From Flavobacterium sp. (GTDB lineage Bacteria > Bacteroidota > Bacteroidia > Flavobacteriales > Flavobacteriaceae): DNA of 64,000 nt. A program made the position numbers and the translations under genes. Below, in pieces: positions 52,761 to 62,499 of the stretch. The DNA is taken from positions 248,001 to 312,000 of the forward strand of contig NZ_JAPZSP010000004.1 in NCBI RefSeq assembly GCF_027531705.1, in the 5' to 3' direction. The notes under the pieces are model-generated. The model did not search any database, was not told the DNA's origin, and worked only from the letters and a program-made list of their open reading frames with translations. Within the stretch, counting starts at the first letter, position 1, and each line of letters opens with the position of its first letter.

Positions 52761-53542
52761 ATATTTTAGATACTATAAAAGCACAAAAATTAAAAGAAGT
52801 TGCCAATTTAAAAGCGCAATTTTCTATTTCATTTTTAGAAGAACAACCATTGTTTAATTCGGCGACACATTCTTTGAGAAAAGCCATTGAAAGTTCGGTT
52901 ACTGGCGGAATTATTGCCGAATTCAAGCGAAAATCTCCTGCTAAAGGAAACATTAATTTGGATGCCAATGTGGTTGAAGTTACGCAAGGTTATGCCAATG
53001 CAACCGTTTCTGGATTATCGGTTTTGACAGATGTAGATTTTTTCGGAGCAAGAACTAACGACTTTGAATTGGCTCGAAAAAACAATACTATTCCGATGTT
53101 GCGAAAGGATTTTATGGTCGATGAATACCAAATTATTCAATCGAAAGCAATGGGTGCCGATGTGATTTTGTTGATTGCTAAAATTTTGACCAAAAAACAA
53201 ATGCAATCTTATACCAATTTAGCACACGAATTAGGAATGGAAGTGTTTCTAGAAACCCAAAATGAAGAAGAAATTTTGGAAAACATGGATTTGAATTTTG
53301 ATTTAATCGGAATCAACAATCGCAATCTAAATTCGTTTGAAGTTTCAGTTGAAAACAGTATAAAATTGGCGCAATTGTTACCTAAATCGAGCATAAAAAT
53401 TGCTGAAAGCGGTATCAATTCTTTAGAAACTATTCAGCTTTTGCAAGCCAATGGATTTAATGGATTTTTGATGGGAGAATATTTTATGAAAGAAGAAAAT
53501 CCGGCAGAAAAATGTAAAAATTTAATTCAACAATTATTATGA
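52757..53542 (+). CDS. trpC: indole-3-glycerol phosphate synthase TrpC
   Basis: A 261-residue (beta/alpha)8 enzyme. Features: IIAEFKRKSPAKGNI (catalytic Lys), SVLTDVDFFGAR, LRKDFMVDEYQI, GINNRNLNSFEV with the catalytic Asn region, and IAESGI. It is separate from TrpF, unlike the E. coli fusion. 4-nt overlaps with trpD and trpF. Confidence 0.97.
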   Translation: MNILDTIKAQKLKEVANLKAQFSISFLEEQPLFNSATHSLRKAIESSVTGGIIAEFKRKSPAKGNINLDANVVEVTQGYANATVSGLSVLTDVDFFGARTNDFELARKNNTIPMLRKDFMVDEYQIIQSKAMGADVILLIAKILTKKQMQSYTNLAHELGMEVFLETQNEEEILENMDLNFDLIGINNRNLNSFEVSVENSIKLAQLLPKSSIKIAESGINSLETIQLLQANGFNGFLMGEYFMKEENPAEKCKNLIQQLL

Positions 53543-54165
53543 AAATAAAGATTTGCGGAATGAAATTTCCGAAAAATATACTTGAAGTCGGCGCCTTGCA
53601 ACCCGATTATATGGGATTTATTTTTTATCCAAAATCGAAGCGTTATGTTGGTGAAGATTTTTCATCTAAATCGTTAGAAAAATTACCTGAAAATATAAAA
53701 AAGGTTGCTGTTTTTGTAAATGAAGATGTTAATCGAATTATTGAAATTCAAAAGCAATTTTCGTTTGATTTTATTCAATTACACGGAAATGAATCGGTTG
53801 CCGAATGTGAAGTTTTGAAAGAAAATAATATCAATGTGATCAAAGTATTTTCGGTAGATCCTTATTTCAATTTTAATGAAGTTGCGGCTTATGAAAAGGT
53901 TTGCGATTACTTTTTATTTGACACTAAAACACCTAAATATGGTGGAAGCGGAAAAACATTTGATTGGGAATTATTAGAAAATTATACTTTATCAAAACCA
54001 TTTATTTTAAGTGGCGGATTAAGCATTCATACTATCGGTAAGCTTAAATTTGATAAGTATCCGATGTTAGCAGGATTGGATTTCAATAGCAGATTAGAAG
54101 ATTCAAATACTAAAAAAATTACTGAAGAAGTTAGTGAATTAATAGAAAAAATAAGAAGACGATGA
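53539..54165 (+). CDS. trpF: phosphoribosylanthranilate isomerase TrpF
   Basis: A 208-residue isomerase. Catalytic Cys in [11 protein letters not shown] near the start, then [40 protein letters not shown] (catalytic Asp) and FILSGGLS. 4-nt overlaps with both neighbours. Confidence 0.97.
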   Translation: MKIKICGMKFPKNILEVGALQPDYMGFIFYPKSKRYVGEDFSSKSLEKLPENIKKVAVFVNEDVNRIIEIQKQFSFDFIQLHGNESVAECEVLKENNINVIKVFSVDPYFNFNEVAAYEKVCDYFLFDTKTPKYGGSGKTFDWELLENYTLSKPFILSGGLSIHTIGKLKFDKYPMLAGLDFNSRLEDSNTKKITEEVSELIEKIRRR

Positions 54166-55355
54166 AAACGACTTTACAACCTGATGAAAACGGATTTTAT
54201 GGCGAATTTGGCGGTGCATTTGTACCCGAAATGTTGTATCCAAACGTATTGGAATTGCAACAAAATTATTTACAAATCATAGCAACAGAAGACTTTCAAA
54301 AAGAGTTCAAATTGCTGCTGAAAGATTATGTTGGACGACCAACACCATTGTATTTTTCGAAGAATTTATCGGAACAATTCCAAGCGCAAATTTATCTGAA
54401 AAGAGAAGATTTGAATCACACCGGCGCACACAAAATCAACAATGCGATCGGTCAAGTTTTATTAGCAAAACGACTCAATAAAAAACGAATTATTGCAGAA
54501 ACGGGCGCAGGTCAACATGGCGTTGCTACAGCTACTGCTTGTGCATTGTTAGGTTTAGATTGCACGATTTACATGGGCGAAATTGACATCGAACGTCAAA
54601 AACCAAATGTAGAACGTATGCGTCTTTTGGGTGCGAAAATTCAACCTGCAACTAGCGGAAGTAAAACGTTAAAAGATGCTACAAACGAAGCCATCCGAGC
54701 TTGGATAAATGATCCAGTTGGAACACATTATATTATTGGTTCGGTTGTTGGTCCGCATCCTTATCCTGATTTGGTGGCACAATTTCAATCGGTTATCAGC
54801 GAAGAAATCAAAATCCAATTGAAAGAAAAAACAGGCGATGAAAATCCGGATTACGTGGTAGCTTGTCTTGGTGGCGGAAGCAATGCCATCGGTGCTTTCT
54901 ATCATTTTATTGACAATGGAAAAACACAATTAATTGCTGTGGAAGCTGGCGGTTTGGGTGTTCATTCAGGAAAAACCGCTGCAACCATTGCTTTGGGTAA
55001 AAAAGGAATCATTCACGGAAGTAAAACCTACTTAATTCAAACCGATGACGGACAAATTGTAGAACCACATTCGATTTCGGCAGGATTAGATTATCCCGGA
55101 ATTGGTCCGATTCATTCCTATTTGCATGATACTAATAAAGCAGAAGTAGTTTCGATTACCGATGAAGAAGCGATGCAAGCGGCTTACGATTTGTCTCGAA
55201 TAGAAGGAATTATTCCAGCCATTGAATCGGCACATGCTTTGGCGTATTTGCATAAAATGAAATTGAAAACTACCGATATTGTGGTAGTAAATTTATCAGG
55301 AAGAGGCGACAAAGATTTGGCAACATTACAAAATTACAGAACAGATGAAAAATAG
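54162..55355 (+). CDS. trpB: tryptophan synthase beta chain TrpB
   Basis: A 397-residue PLP enzyme making tryptophan from indole and serine. PLP lysine Lys91 in [10 protein letters not shown]; phosphate loop [27 protein letters not shown]. Start [19 protein letters not shown] is typical. Its stop overlaps trpA by 11 nt, the largest overlap in the operon. Confidence 0.98.
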   Translation: MKTTLQPDENGFYGEFGGAFVPEMLYPNVLELQQNYLQIIATEDFQKEFKLLLKDYVGRPTPLYFSKNLSEQFQAQIYLKREDLNHTGAHKINNAIGQVLLAKRLNKKRIIAETGAGQHGVATATACALLGLDCTIYMGEIDIERQKPNVERMRLLGAKIQPATSGSKTLKDATNEAIRAWINDPVGTHYIIGSVVGPHPYPDLVAQFQSVISEEIKIQLKEKTGDENPDYVVACLGGGSNAIGAFYHFIDNGKTQLIAVEAGGLGVHSGKTAATIALGKKGIIHGSKTYLIQTDDGQIVEPHSISAGLDYPGIGPIHSYLHDTNKAEVVSITDEEAMQAAYDLSRIEGIIPAIESAHALAYLHKMKLKTTDIVVVNLSGRGDKDLATLQNYRTDEK

Positions 55356-56118
55356 AATCCAAAACTTATTTGAAACCAAAAAAGAGAACATTTTGTCGTT
55401 GTATTTTACGGCAGGATTTCCAAATTTGAACGACACGCTTACCATTTTAAAACATTTAGATGAAAGCGATGTTGATATGATTGAAATTGGATTTCCGTAT
55501 TCTGATCCTTTGGCAGATGGACCAGTTATTCAAGAAAGCAGTGGGCAAGCGATTGAAAACGGAATGACCTTAAATCTTTTATTTGAACAATTGCAATCGC
55601 TACGAAATATCACTCAAAAGCCAATCGTATTGATGGGTTATTTGAATGTAGTTTTACAATTTGGTGAAAAAGAATTCATAGAAAAATGTGCACAAGTTGG
55701 TGTTGACGGAATTATCATTCCAGATATGCCATTGCACTATTATCTTTCGAATTTTAAAGAATTGTGTGAAGTAAATCAAGTTTCAAATGTGTTGTTGATA
55801 ACACCAGAAACCTCAGAAGAACGCATTAGGCAATTGGATAGTTATTCGTCGGGATTTATTTATTTGGTTTCGTCTAATAGCATTACAGGAAGCACAAACG
55901 CGATTACTTTTCAAACTGATTATTATCAACGCATTCAGAACATGAAGTTGCAAAATCCGGATTTAATAGGTTTTGGTGTTCATGATAAAAAGACTTTTGA
56001 AACGGTTTGCGAATTTGGTTCGGGAGCAATTATCGGAAGTGCTTTTATTAAGCATTTGAATCATAATGGAACGAGTAGAGAATCGATTGAAGGATTTGTT
56101 AAGTCTATTAAAGAATAA
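55345..56118 (+). CDS. trpA: tryptophan synthase alpha chain TrpA
   Basis: A 257-residue (beta/alpha)8 lyase releasing indole from indole-3-glycerol phosphate into the TrpB tunnel. Catalytic Glu47 and Asp58 in [16 protein letters not shown]; other features are [37 protein letters not shown] and [11 protein letters not shown]. Last gene of the trp operon. A weak AT-rich gap follows. Confidence 0.97.
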   Translation: MKNRIQNLFETKKENILSLYFTAGFPNLNDTLTILKHLDESDVDMIEIGFPYSDPLADGPVIQESSGQAIENGMTLNLLFEQLQSLRNITQKPIVLMGYLNVVLQFGEKEFIEKCAQVGVDGIIIPDMPLHYYLSNFKELCEVNQVSNVLLITPETSEERIRQLDSYSSGFIYLVSSNSITGSTNAITFQTDYYQRIQNMKLQNPDLIGFGVHDKKTFETVCEFGSGAIIGSAFIKHLNHNGTSRESIEGFVKSIKE

Positions 56119-56162
56119 CAAATGTTTATGATTGAATTGATTCTAAAAATTAGAATTCTATT

Positions 56163-56170
56163 TATCTTTG
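56163..56170 (+). promoter_or_regulatory. -7 promoter element for the bacilliredoxin gene
   Basis: TATCTTTG matches TAnnTTTG; TTG at 56137-56139 is a possible -33 with a rather long 23-nt spacer. The ATG is 53 nt downstream. Confidence 0.5.
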
Positions 56171-56223
56171 CGAAAGATTTTCAAAATCTAAAATTTTATA
56201 TCTAATATTTAAAATTACAAAAT

Positions 56224-56634
56224 ATGTATCCAGAAGAAATGGTAAAACCAATGCGAGCAGAACTTTCTGAAGCAGGTTTTCAAGATTTATACAGCGCTGA
56301 AGAAGTGAAAAATGCAATTAAAACGGAAGGTACAACGCTTGTAGTTGTAAACTCAGTTTGTGGTTGCGCTGCTAGAAACGCTCGTCCAGGAGCAAAAATG
56401 AGTTTGGACGGAGCAAAAAAACCAGATCATTTAGTAACGGTTTTTGCAGGAGTTGACAAAGAAGCAGTTGATGCTGCTAGAGAAGAAATGTTTCCTTTTC
56501 CTCCTTCGTCACCTAGTATGGCTTTGTTCAAAAATGGTGAATTAGTTCACATGCTAGAACGTCACCACATTGAAGGTCGTCCTGCAGAAATGATTGCAGA
56601 AAACTTGAAAGACGCTTACGCAGAATTCTGTTAG
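56224..56634 (+). CDS. BrxA/BrxB-family bacilliredoxin
   Basis: A 136-residue thioredoxin-fold protein of the YphP/YqiW (DUF1094) family. The active site is Cys46-Gly-Cys48 in [17 protein letters not shown]; the conserved [27 protein letters not shown] follows. In Bacillus these proteins remove bacillithiol from mixed disulfides; whether this organism makes bacillithiol is not shown here. A terminator lies 37 nt after the stop. Confidence 0.9.
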   Translation: MYPEEMVKPMRAELSEAGFQDLYSAEEVKNAIKTEGTTLVVVNSVCGCAARNARPGAKMSLDGAKKPDHLVTVFAGVDKEAVDAAREEMFPFPPSSPSMALFKNGELVHMLERHHIEGRPAEMIAENLKDAYAEFC

Positions 56635-56640
56635 TTTTCT

Positions 56641-56745
56641 AACCACTAAGTTCGCAAAGAAGGCACAAAGAGCACTATTAATTTAGTGCTTTTTCTTTTT
56701 TTATACTTTGTGAACTTAGTGCATTCTTTGTGTGCTTTGTGGTTA
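56641..56745. repeat. inverted repeat with AACCACTAAG-type arms
   Basis: aaccactaagttcgcaaaga (from 56641) is repeated in reverse by ...gaacttagtgc...tttgtggtt (to 56745); the right arm is a longer variant of the same CACTAAG/CACAAAG words. The centre holds the bacilliredoxin terminator. The right arm supplies the -33 TTTG of trhO. Confidence 0.65.
56671..56700 (+). terminator. rho-independent terminator after the bacilliredoxin gene
   Basis: AGCACTA (56671-56677) and TAGTGCT (56684-56690) form a perfect stem around TTAATT, followed by TTTTCTTTTTTT. Confidence 0.85.
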
Positions 56746-56765
56746 AATAAAAATTTTTAACTTTG
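56736..56765 (+). promoter_or_regulatory. trhO promoter
   Basis: TTTG (56736-56739), an 18-nt spacer and TAACTTTG (56758-56765): a near-ideal Bacteroidota promoter. A TTG that could otherwise be taken as the trhO start (56763) lies inside the -7 box, which rules it out. Confidence 0.75.
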
Positions 56766-56822
56766 CACCCGAATTCTTCCATTAAGAATTCAAAACATAT
56801 TTCTCACTTAAACGTTTATAGC

Positions 56823-58181
56823 ATGCAACTGTATAACACCTTAAGCGCAGAAGAAAGAGCTCAATTAATTGATGAAGCCGGAAAACAACGTCTTACATTA
56901 TCTTTCTATGCGTATGCCAAAATTGAAGATCCCAAAAAATTTCGCGACGATTTATTTATCCAATGGAACCAACTCGACGCTCTTGGCCGAACCTATGTAG
57001 CCAAAGAGGGAATTAATGCTCAAATGAGCGTTCCAGCAGAAAACTTTGAAGCTTTTAGAGAAACTTTAGAAGCTTATGAATTTATGCGAGGAATTCGTTT
57101 GAATGTAGCTGTAGAACACGATGATCATTCGTTTTTGAAATTAACCGTAAAAGTCCGTGACAAAATTGTAGCCGACGGATTGAACGACGAAACGTTTGAC
57201 GTAACCAATATCGGAGTGCATTTGAAAGCCAAAGAATTCAATCAGATTTTAGAAGATCCAAACACAATTGTAGTCGATTTTAGAAACCACTACGAAAGTG
57301 AAATCGGCCATTTTAAAGGTGCAATAACTCCAGATGTTGAAACTTTTAGAGAAAGTCTGCCGATTATCAACGAGCAATTAAAAGATTTTAAAGAAGATAA
57401 AAACCTAGTGATGTATTGCACTGGAGGAATTCGATGTGAGAAAGCATCAGCCTATTTTAAACACCAAGGTTTTAAAAATGTGTTTCAATTAGAAGGCGGA
57501 ATTATCAATTATGCCAAACAAATAAAGGAAGAAAACATCGAAAGTAAATTCATAGGAAAGAACTTTGTTTTCGACCATAGACTCGGCGAGAGAATTACCG
57601 ATGATATTGTTTCTCAATGCCATCAATGCGGAAAACCTTGCGATAATCACACCAATTGTGAAAACGATGGTTGTCATTTATTATTCATTCAATGTGATGA
57701 TTGTAAAGCTGCAATGGAAAACTGTTGTTCAAAAGAATGTTTAGACACCATTCATTTGCCCTTGGTAGAACAAGTGAAATTGAGAAGAGGAAAACAAGTT
57801 GGAAATAAAGTCTTCCGCAAAGGAAAATCAGAAAATCTATTATTTAAACATTCAGGTGAACTATCTGATAAATCCTTAGCGATTGCTCAAAAACCAAAAG
57901 ATATTCGTCAGAAAATAAAAGTAAAAAAAGTACTTGTTGGTAAAGCTGAACATTATTATCCAAAACCACAAGTTGGATTATTTATCATCGAAAATAACGA
58001 ATTAAATGTAGGTGATAAAATCTTAATTTCAGGTCCAACAACTGGAAACGAAGAAGTAATTTTAGACAAAATGATGGTAAACGGTAGTGAAAATTCGGTT
58101 GCTAAAATAGGTGATAAAGTCACTTTTATTTTACCATTTAGAGTAAGATTATCCGATAAATTATTTAAGATTTTAGAGTAA
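56823..58181 (+). CDS. trhO: tRNA uridine-34 hydroxylase TrhO (rhodanese-like)
   Basis: A 452-residue protein starting at the ATG at 56823 (MQLYNTLSAEERAQLID). The N-terminal acylphosphatase-like domain contains KEGINAQMSVP. The rhodanese domain has the active Cys199 in VMYCTGGIRCEKAS. A Cys-rich zinc-like segment follows (CHQCGKPCDNHTNCENDGCH ... CDDCKAAMENCCSKEC), then an extra C-terminal domain of ~150 residues typical of the Bacteroidota form. TrhO makes 5-hydroxyuridine at tRNA position 34 without oxygen-dependent prephenate chemistry. The C-terminal part resembles a U32-peptidase-like or OB-like module (IIENNELNVGDKILISGPTTG). Confidence 0.9.
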   Translation: MQLYNTLSAEERAQLIDEAGKQRLTLSFYAYAKIEDPKKFRDDLFIQWNQLDALGRTYVAKEGINAQMSVPAENFEAFRETLEAYEFMRGIRLNVAVEHDDHSFLKLTVKVRDKIVADGLNDETFDVTNIGVHLKAKEFNQILEDPNTIVVDFRNHYESEIGHFKGAITPDVETFRESLPIINEQLKDFKEDKNLVMYCTGGIRCEKASAYFKHQGFKNVFQLEGGIINYAKQIKEENIESKFIGKNFVFDHRLGERITDDIVSQCHQCGKPCDNHTNCENDGCHLLFIQCDDCKAAMENCCSKECLDTIHLPLVEQVKLRRGKQVGNKVFRKGKSENLLFKHSGELSDKSLAIAQKPKDIRQKIKVKKVLVGKAEHYYPKPQVGLFIIENNELNVGDKILISGPTTGNEEVILDKMMVNGSENSVAKIGDKVTFILPFRVRLSDKLFKILE

Positions 58182-58203
58182 CTATTTTAAAAATCAACTA
58201 TTT

Positions 58204-58253
58204 AAAATCCCAAATTTCAACTGTTTTTTCAAACTTGGAATTTGGGATTTTTT
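58204..58253 (+). terminator. terminator-like hairpin built from the AAATCCCAAATTCCAA repeat
   Basis: aaaatcccaaatttca and tggaatttgggatttt form a long stem (about 15 bp, one mismatch) followed by T. The right arm reversed equals the repeat in dxs. Confidence 0.75.
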
Positions 58254-58343
58254 TATTGGAATTTATTTTTTAAAAATACTATCTTTACCAATTAATCGTT
58301 TTATGAACTTAAATTGCTTTTTGGCAATACTACATATATAATT

Positions 58344-59699
58344 ATGGCATGTACAAGTTGTTCAACTTCTGATGGCGGTGCGCCTAAGGGTTGTAAAAAT
58401 AATGGGACTTGCGGCACTGATAGCTGCAATAAATTAACCGTTTTTGATTGGTTGGCTAATATGAGTTTACCCAATGGCGAAGCTCCTTTTGATTGTGTAG
58501 AAGTTCGTTTCAAAAACGGACGAAAAGAATTCTACCGAAATACTGAAAAACTTACTTTGAGTATTGGCGATATTGTTGCTACCGAAGCTTCACCTGGTCA
58601 TGACATTGGTATTGTAACACTTACAGGCGAATTGGTAAAGATTCAAATGAAGAAAAAAGGCGTGAATCATACAAGCAACGAAATTGCTAAAGTGTACCGA
58701 AAAGCTTCTCAAAAAGACATCGATATTTGGAGTGATGCTCGCGATAAAGAAGAACCAATGAAAGTAAAAGCACGTGAAATTGCTATTGCTTTAAAGTTAC
58801 AAATGAAGATTTCTGATATAGAATTTCAAGGTGATGGTTCAAAAGCTATTTTTTATTACACTGCTGAAGATAGAGTTGATTTTCGTCAATTGATTAAAGA
58901 ATTTGCGCAGGTTTTCAAAACCAGAATCGAGATGAAACAAGTTGGTTTTCGTCAAGAAGCTTCTCGTTTGGGTGGAATTGGTTCATGTGGAAGAGAATTG
59001 TGTTGTTCAACATGGTTAACCGATTTTAGAAGCGTCAATACATCGGCAGCCCGTTACCAACAATTGTCGTTAAATCCACAAAAACTAGCAGGTCAATGCG
59101 GAAAATTGAAGTGTTGTTTGAATTATGAATTAGACACTTATCTTGACGCTTTAAAAGATTTTCCAGAATTTGAAACCAAATTACACACCGAAAAAGGTGA
59201 CGCAATTTGTCAAAAACAAGATATTTTCAAAGGATTAATGTGGTTTGCTTACACCGATAATTTTGCTAATTGGCATGTTTTAAAAATTGATCAAGTAAGA
59301 GAAATTATTGCTCAAAATAAAGAGAAAAAACGTGTTTCCTCTTTAGAAGATTTTGCTTTAGAAATTACGCAAGAAGAAGTAAAAGACTTCAATAATGCAA
59401 TGGGTCAAGAAAGTTTAACTCGTTTTGACCAACCTAAGAAAAAGAAAAACAATAAAAACAAGAATAGAAAATCTAACGGCGATAGACCACAGCAACAAAA
59501 CGCTAATCAAAATCAAAAGCCGGTGAATCAAAATAGTGATAAGCCACAACAAAACGCAAATCAAAATCAAAAGCCAGTGAATCAAAATAGTGAGAAGCTA
59601 AAACAAAATGGCAATCAAAATCAAAAGCATCCAAACAAAAATCATCGTAATCCAAACAACAAAATAACTCCTGTAAACAAAAATGAGCCTAAAAAGTAA
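58344..59699 (+). CDS. RicT-like PSP1-domain protein
   Basis: A 451-residue protein from the ATG at 58344 (MACTSCSTSDGGAPKG); the TTG at 58314 is less likely. The N-terminus is Cys-rich (MACTSC, GCKNNGTCGTDSC) and could bind a metal cluster. The PSP1 domain holds CVEVRFKNGRKEFYRN, VATEASPGHDIGIVTLTGELV, and the Cys pairs GIGSCGRELCCSTWL and QCGKLKCCLNYELD. In Bacillus, RicT is part of an Fe-S complex that controls RNase Y and development. The C-terminal ~60 residues are low-complexity Asn/Gln/Lys with an 18-residue repeat. The next gene (gldH) overlaps by 17 nt. Confidence 0.85.
   Translation: MACTSCSTSDGGAPKGCKNNGTCGTDSCNKLTVFDWLANMSLPNGEAPFDCVEVRFKNGRKEFYRNTEKLTLSIGDIVATEASPGHDIGIVTLTGELVKIQMKKKGVNHTSNEIAKVYRKASQKDIDIWSDARDKEEPMKVKAREIAIALKLQMKISDIEFQGDGSKAIFYYTAEDRVDFRQLIKEFAQVFKTRIEMKQVGFRQEASRLGGIGSCGRELCCSTWLTDFRSVNTSAARYQQLSLNPQKLAGQCGKLKCCLNYELDTYLDALKDFPEFETKLHTEKGDAICQKQDIFKGLMWFAYTDNFANWHVLKIDQVREIIAQNKEKKRVSSLEDFALEITQEEVKDFNNAMGQESLTRFDQPKKKKNNKNKNRKSNGDRPQQQNANQNQKPVNQNSDKPQQNANQNQKPVNQNSEKLKQNGNQNQKHPNKNHRNPNNKITPVNKNEPKK
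59492..59653 (+). repeat. three tandem 54-nt units in the RicT-like gene
   Basis: Units are spaced exactly 54 nt (18 codons): positions 59501, 59555 and 59609 start the equivalent CGC(A/T)AATCAAAATCAAAAG words. Each encodes an NQNQKPVNQNS-type block. The unit keeps the frame, so copy number could change without disrupting it. Confidence 0.8.
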
Positions 59700-60165
59700 T
59701 TTTTTATTTATGTTGATGGTCTTTTTTCTTTTTTCTTGTGATAAGAAAAGAGTTTTTGACGATTATAAATCAGTTGGGAATTCTTGGGATAAAGATTCTT
59801 TGGTTTCATTTGATTTGCCAAAACTCGATCCAAAAAAGGAATACAATTTGTTCTTAAATTTGAGAGATAACAAGGATTATCCGTTTAATAATATTTTTCT
59901 AATTGTTAGCATGAGTTACCCAGATGGTGTAACCAAAGTGGATACTCTTGAATATGAAATGGCTGATGCAGAAGGTAATTTGCTTGGCGATGGTTTTTCA
60001 GATGTAAAAGAAAGCAAACTGGTTTATAAAGAACGTGCTAAATTTAAAGCTGGTAAACATAAAGTTACCATCAAGCAAGCAGCAAGACAGACAGGAAAAG
60101 TTGCTGGAATTAATAAATTAGAAGGAATAACCGAAGTAGGTTTTAGAATAGAAACATTAGAATAA
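59683..60165 (+). CDS. gldH: gliding motility lipoprotein GldH
   Basis: A 160-residue lipoprotein with lipobox FLFSC (lipid Cys19) and a C-terminal beta domain; FDDYKSVGNSWDKDSLVSFDL and the whole-length match to the GldH family support it. GldH is needed for flavobacterial gliding and stabilises the type IX secretion machinery. It overlaps the RicT-like gene by 17 nt and is followed after 5 nt by the PBP1A gene, an order common in Flavobacterium (from memory). Confidence 0.9.
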   Translation: MSLKSNFLFMLMVFFLFSCDKKRVFDDYKSVGNSWDKDSLVSFDLPKLDPKKEYNLFLNLRDNKDYPFNNIFLIVSMSYPDGVTKVDTLEYEMADAEGNLLGDGFSDVKESKLVYKERAKFKAGKHKVTIKQAARQTGKVAGINKLEGITEVGFRIETLE

Positions 60166-60170
60166 TTCGT

Positions 60171-62489
60171 ATGGCTACAACAAAATCTAATACTGCAAAT
60201 CAGGTAAAAGACATTAATTACTATAAAAAGAAATTTTGGAAAATCTTCCTATACGGACTTGGAGGCATCTTTTTATTCTTTCTTTTTGCATCGTGGGGAC
60301 TTTTTGGTTCAATGCCGTCATTTGAAGATTTAGAAAATCCTAATTCAAATTTGGCAACCGAAATTATTTCTACCGATGGTGTCACTATTGGTAAATTTTA
60401 CAACGAAAACCGTACTTCAATAAAATATAGCGACTTGCCTAAACACCTTGTAGATGCATTAGTTTCTACCGAAGACGAGCGTTTCTATGAGCATTCAGGT
60501 ATCGACGGTCGTGGAACGCTAAGAGCCATGATGAGTTTAGGAACCAACGGTGGAGCAAGTACACTTACACAACAATTAGCCAAACTTCTTTTTCATGGAG
60601 AAGGTTCAAAATTTTTACCTTTTAGAATCATTCAAAAAGCAAAAGAATGGATTATTGCTATTCGTTTAGAAAGACAATATACCAAAAATGAAATCATTGC
60701 AATGTATTTCAATAAAGCTGACTTTGTTAATACAGCTGTTGGAATTCGTTCGGCAGCCAAGGTATATTTCGGAAAAGAACCTCGCGATTTAACAATCGAA
60801 GAAGGCGCAATGCTTGTGGGAATGCTTAAAAATCCTTCTCTATTTAATCCTGTTCGCCGAATAGAAAAAGTACAAAACAGAAGAAATGTAGTGTTAGGTC
60901 AAATGGTAAAAAACGGATTTCTAAAAGAGTCTGACAAGACTAAACTAGAAAAAAAACCTATCGTTTTACATTTCAAACCAGAAAGTCATCATGAAGGAAT
61001 TGCAACTTATTTCAGAGAATACCTTCGTGATTTTATGAAAAAATGGATGGCTGAAAACAAAAAACCAGATGGTTCAGATTACGATGTATACAAAGATGGT
61101 TTGAAAATTTACACCACTATCGATTCGCGCATGCAAACCTATGCAGAAGAAGCTGTTACTGACCATTTAACCAATCTACAAAAAGAATTTGACGCCCAAC
61201 AAAAAGGCAATAAAAATGCTCCATTTGTAAATATTTCTGATGCAGAAACTAAAAAATTGATGATGCAAGCCATGAAAAATTCAGATAGATGGAAACAAAT
61301 GGAAGCGCAAGGAAAAAGCGAAGACGATATTATCAAATCATTTGCAGTCAAAACCAAAATGAAAGTTTTCACATGGAAAGGCGAAAGAGATACCATAATG
61401 TCTCCAACAGATTCTATAAGATATTATAAGCATTTTCTACAATCGGGCGTTATGGCTATGGAACCACAAACTGGTCATATCAAGGCATGGGTTGGCGGAA
61501 TCAACTACAAATATTTTCAATACGACCACGTAGGGCAAGGCGCACGTCAAGTTGGATCAACATTCAAACCTTTTGTGTATGCAACAGCTATCGAACAATT
61601 AGGTGCTTCGCCGTGTGACACCATAATCGATGGTCCATTTATAATAAGAAAAGGGCGTCATCACGTAACCGAAGATTGGGAACCTCGTAATTCTGATCAA
61701 CGCTATCGTGGAATGGTTACACTCAAAAAAGCTTTGGCAAATTCTATCAACACCGTTTCAGCTAAATTGATTGATAAAGTTGGCCCAGAAGCTGTTGTCG
61801 AACTTACACATAAACTTGGTGTAAAATCCGAAATTCCTGTTCAACCGTCTATTGCACTAGGAGCCGTTGATATTACCGTTCATGATATGGTGGCTGCCTA
61901 CAGCACATTTGCTAATCAAGGTGTTTATATCAAGCCACAATTTATTTCAAGAATAGAAGATAAAAACGGTGTTGTAATCTACGAACCAATTCCTGAATCG
62001 CATGATGTATTGAACAAAGACATTGCTTTTGCTGTTATCAAATTGCTCGAAGGTGTTACCGAAGGCGGTTCTGGCGATAGACTTCGTACCGATAGTGGTG
62101 GTCATGGTTACAACCGAGTAACAGGTTATCCATACGTACTAAAAAATCCTATTGCTGGAAAAACAGGCACAACCCAAAATCAATCTGATGGTTGGTTTAT
62201 GGGAATGGTTCCTAATCTTGTAACAGGCGTTTGGGTTGGTTGCGAAGACCGTTCGGCTCGTTTCAAAAGCATTACTTATGGTCAAGGAGCAACAGCTGCT
62301 TTACCTATTTGGGGTATTTTTATGAAAAAATGCTATGGCGACGAAAAACTAAACGTTTCCACCGAAGAATTCGAAAAACCCGAAAATCTATCCATAAAAG
62401 TTGATTGTTATACACCAAGAGCCTACACGCCAGTAGAAAATGATACCATTCAAGCCGAACAAGATATTGATGAATTTCAAATTGAATAA
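60171..62489 (+). CDS. class A penicillin-binding protein 1A
   Basis: A 772-residue bifunctional peptidoglycan synthase with a membrane anchor at ~24-45. GT51: catalytic-Glu motif STEDERFYEHSGID (~101-114), GGASTLTQQLAKLLF, RQYTKNEIIAMYFN. Transpeptidase: SxxK at GSTFKPF (Ser463), SxN in LANSINT, and KTGTT (Lys664). It polymerises and cross-links cell wall. The long linker (340-430) is polar and Lys-rich. Length is normal. Confidence 0.96.
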   Translation: MATTKSNTANQVKDINYYKKKFWKIFLYGLGGIFLFFLFASWGLFGSMPSFEDLENPNSNLATEIISTDGVTIGKFYNENRTSIKYSDLPKHLVDALVSTEDERFYEHSGIDGRGTLRAMMSLGTNGGASTLTQQLAKLLFHGEGSKFLPFRIIQKAKEWIIAIRLERQYTKNEIIAMYFNKADFVNTAVGIRSAAKVYFGKEPRDLTIEEGAMLVGMLKNPSLFNPVRRIEKVQNRRNVVLGQMVKNGFLKESDKTKLEKKPIVLHFKPESHHEGIATYFREYLRDFMKKWMAENKKPDGSDYDVYKDGLKIYTTIDSRMQTYAEEAVTDHLTNLQKEFDAQQKGNKNAPFVNISDAETKKLMMQAMKNSDRWKQMEAQGKSEDDIIKSFAVKTKMKVFTWKGERDTIMSPTDSIRYYKHFLQSGVMAMEPQTGHIKAWVGGINYKYFQYDHVGQGARQVGSTFKPFVYATAIEQLGASPCDTIIDGPFIIRKGRHHVTEDWEPRNSDQRYRGMVTLKKALANSINTVSAKLIDKVGPEAVVELTHKLGVKSEIPVQPSIALGAVDITVHDMVAAYSTFANQGVYIKPQFISRIEDKNGVVIYEPIPESHDVLNKDIAFAVIKLLEGVTEGGSGDRLRTDSGGHGYNRVTGYPYVLKNPIAGKTGTTQNQSDGWFMGMVPNLVTGVWVGCEDRSARFKSITYGQGATAALPIWGIFMKKCYGDEKLNVSTEEFEKPENLSIKVDCYTPRAYTPVENDTIQAEQDIDEFQIE

Positions 62490-62499
62490 TTAGAAGCTA

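Noticed and set aside
56763..56822. TTG start giving trhO 20 more residues
   Set aside because: The TTG is part of the -7 promoter box TAACTTTG; family members begin at MQLYNTLS.
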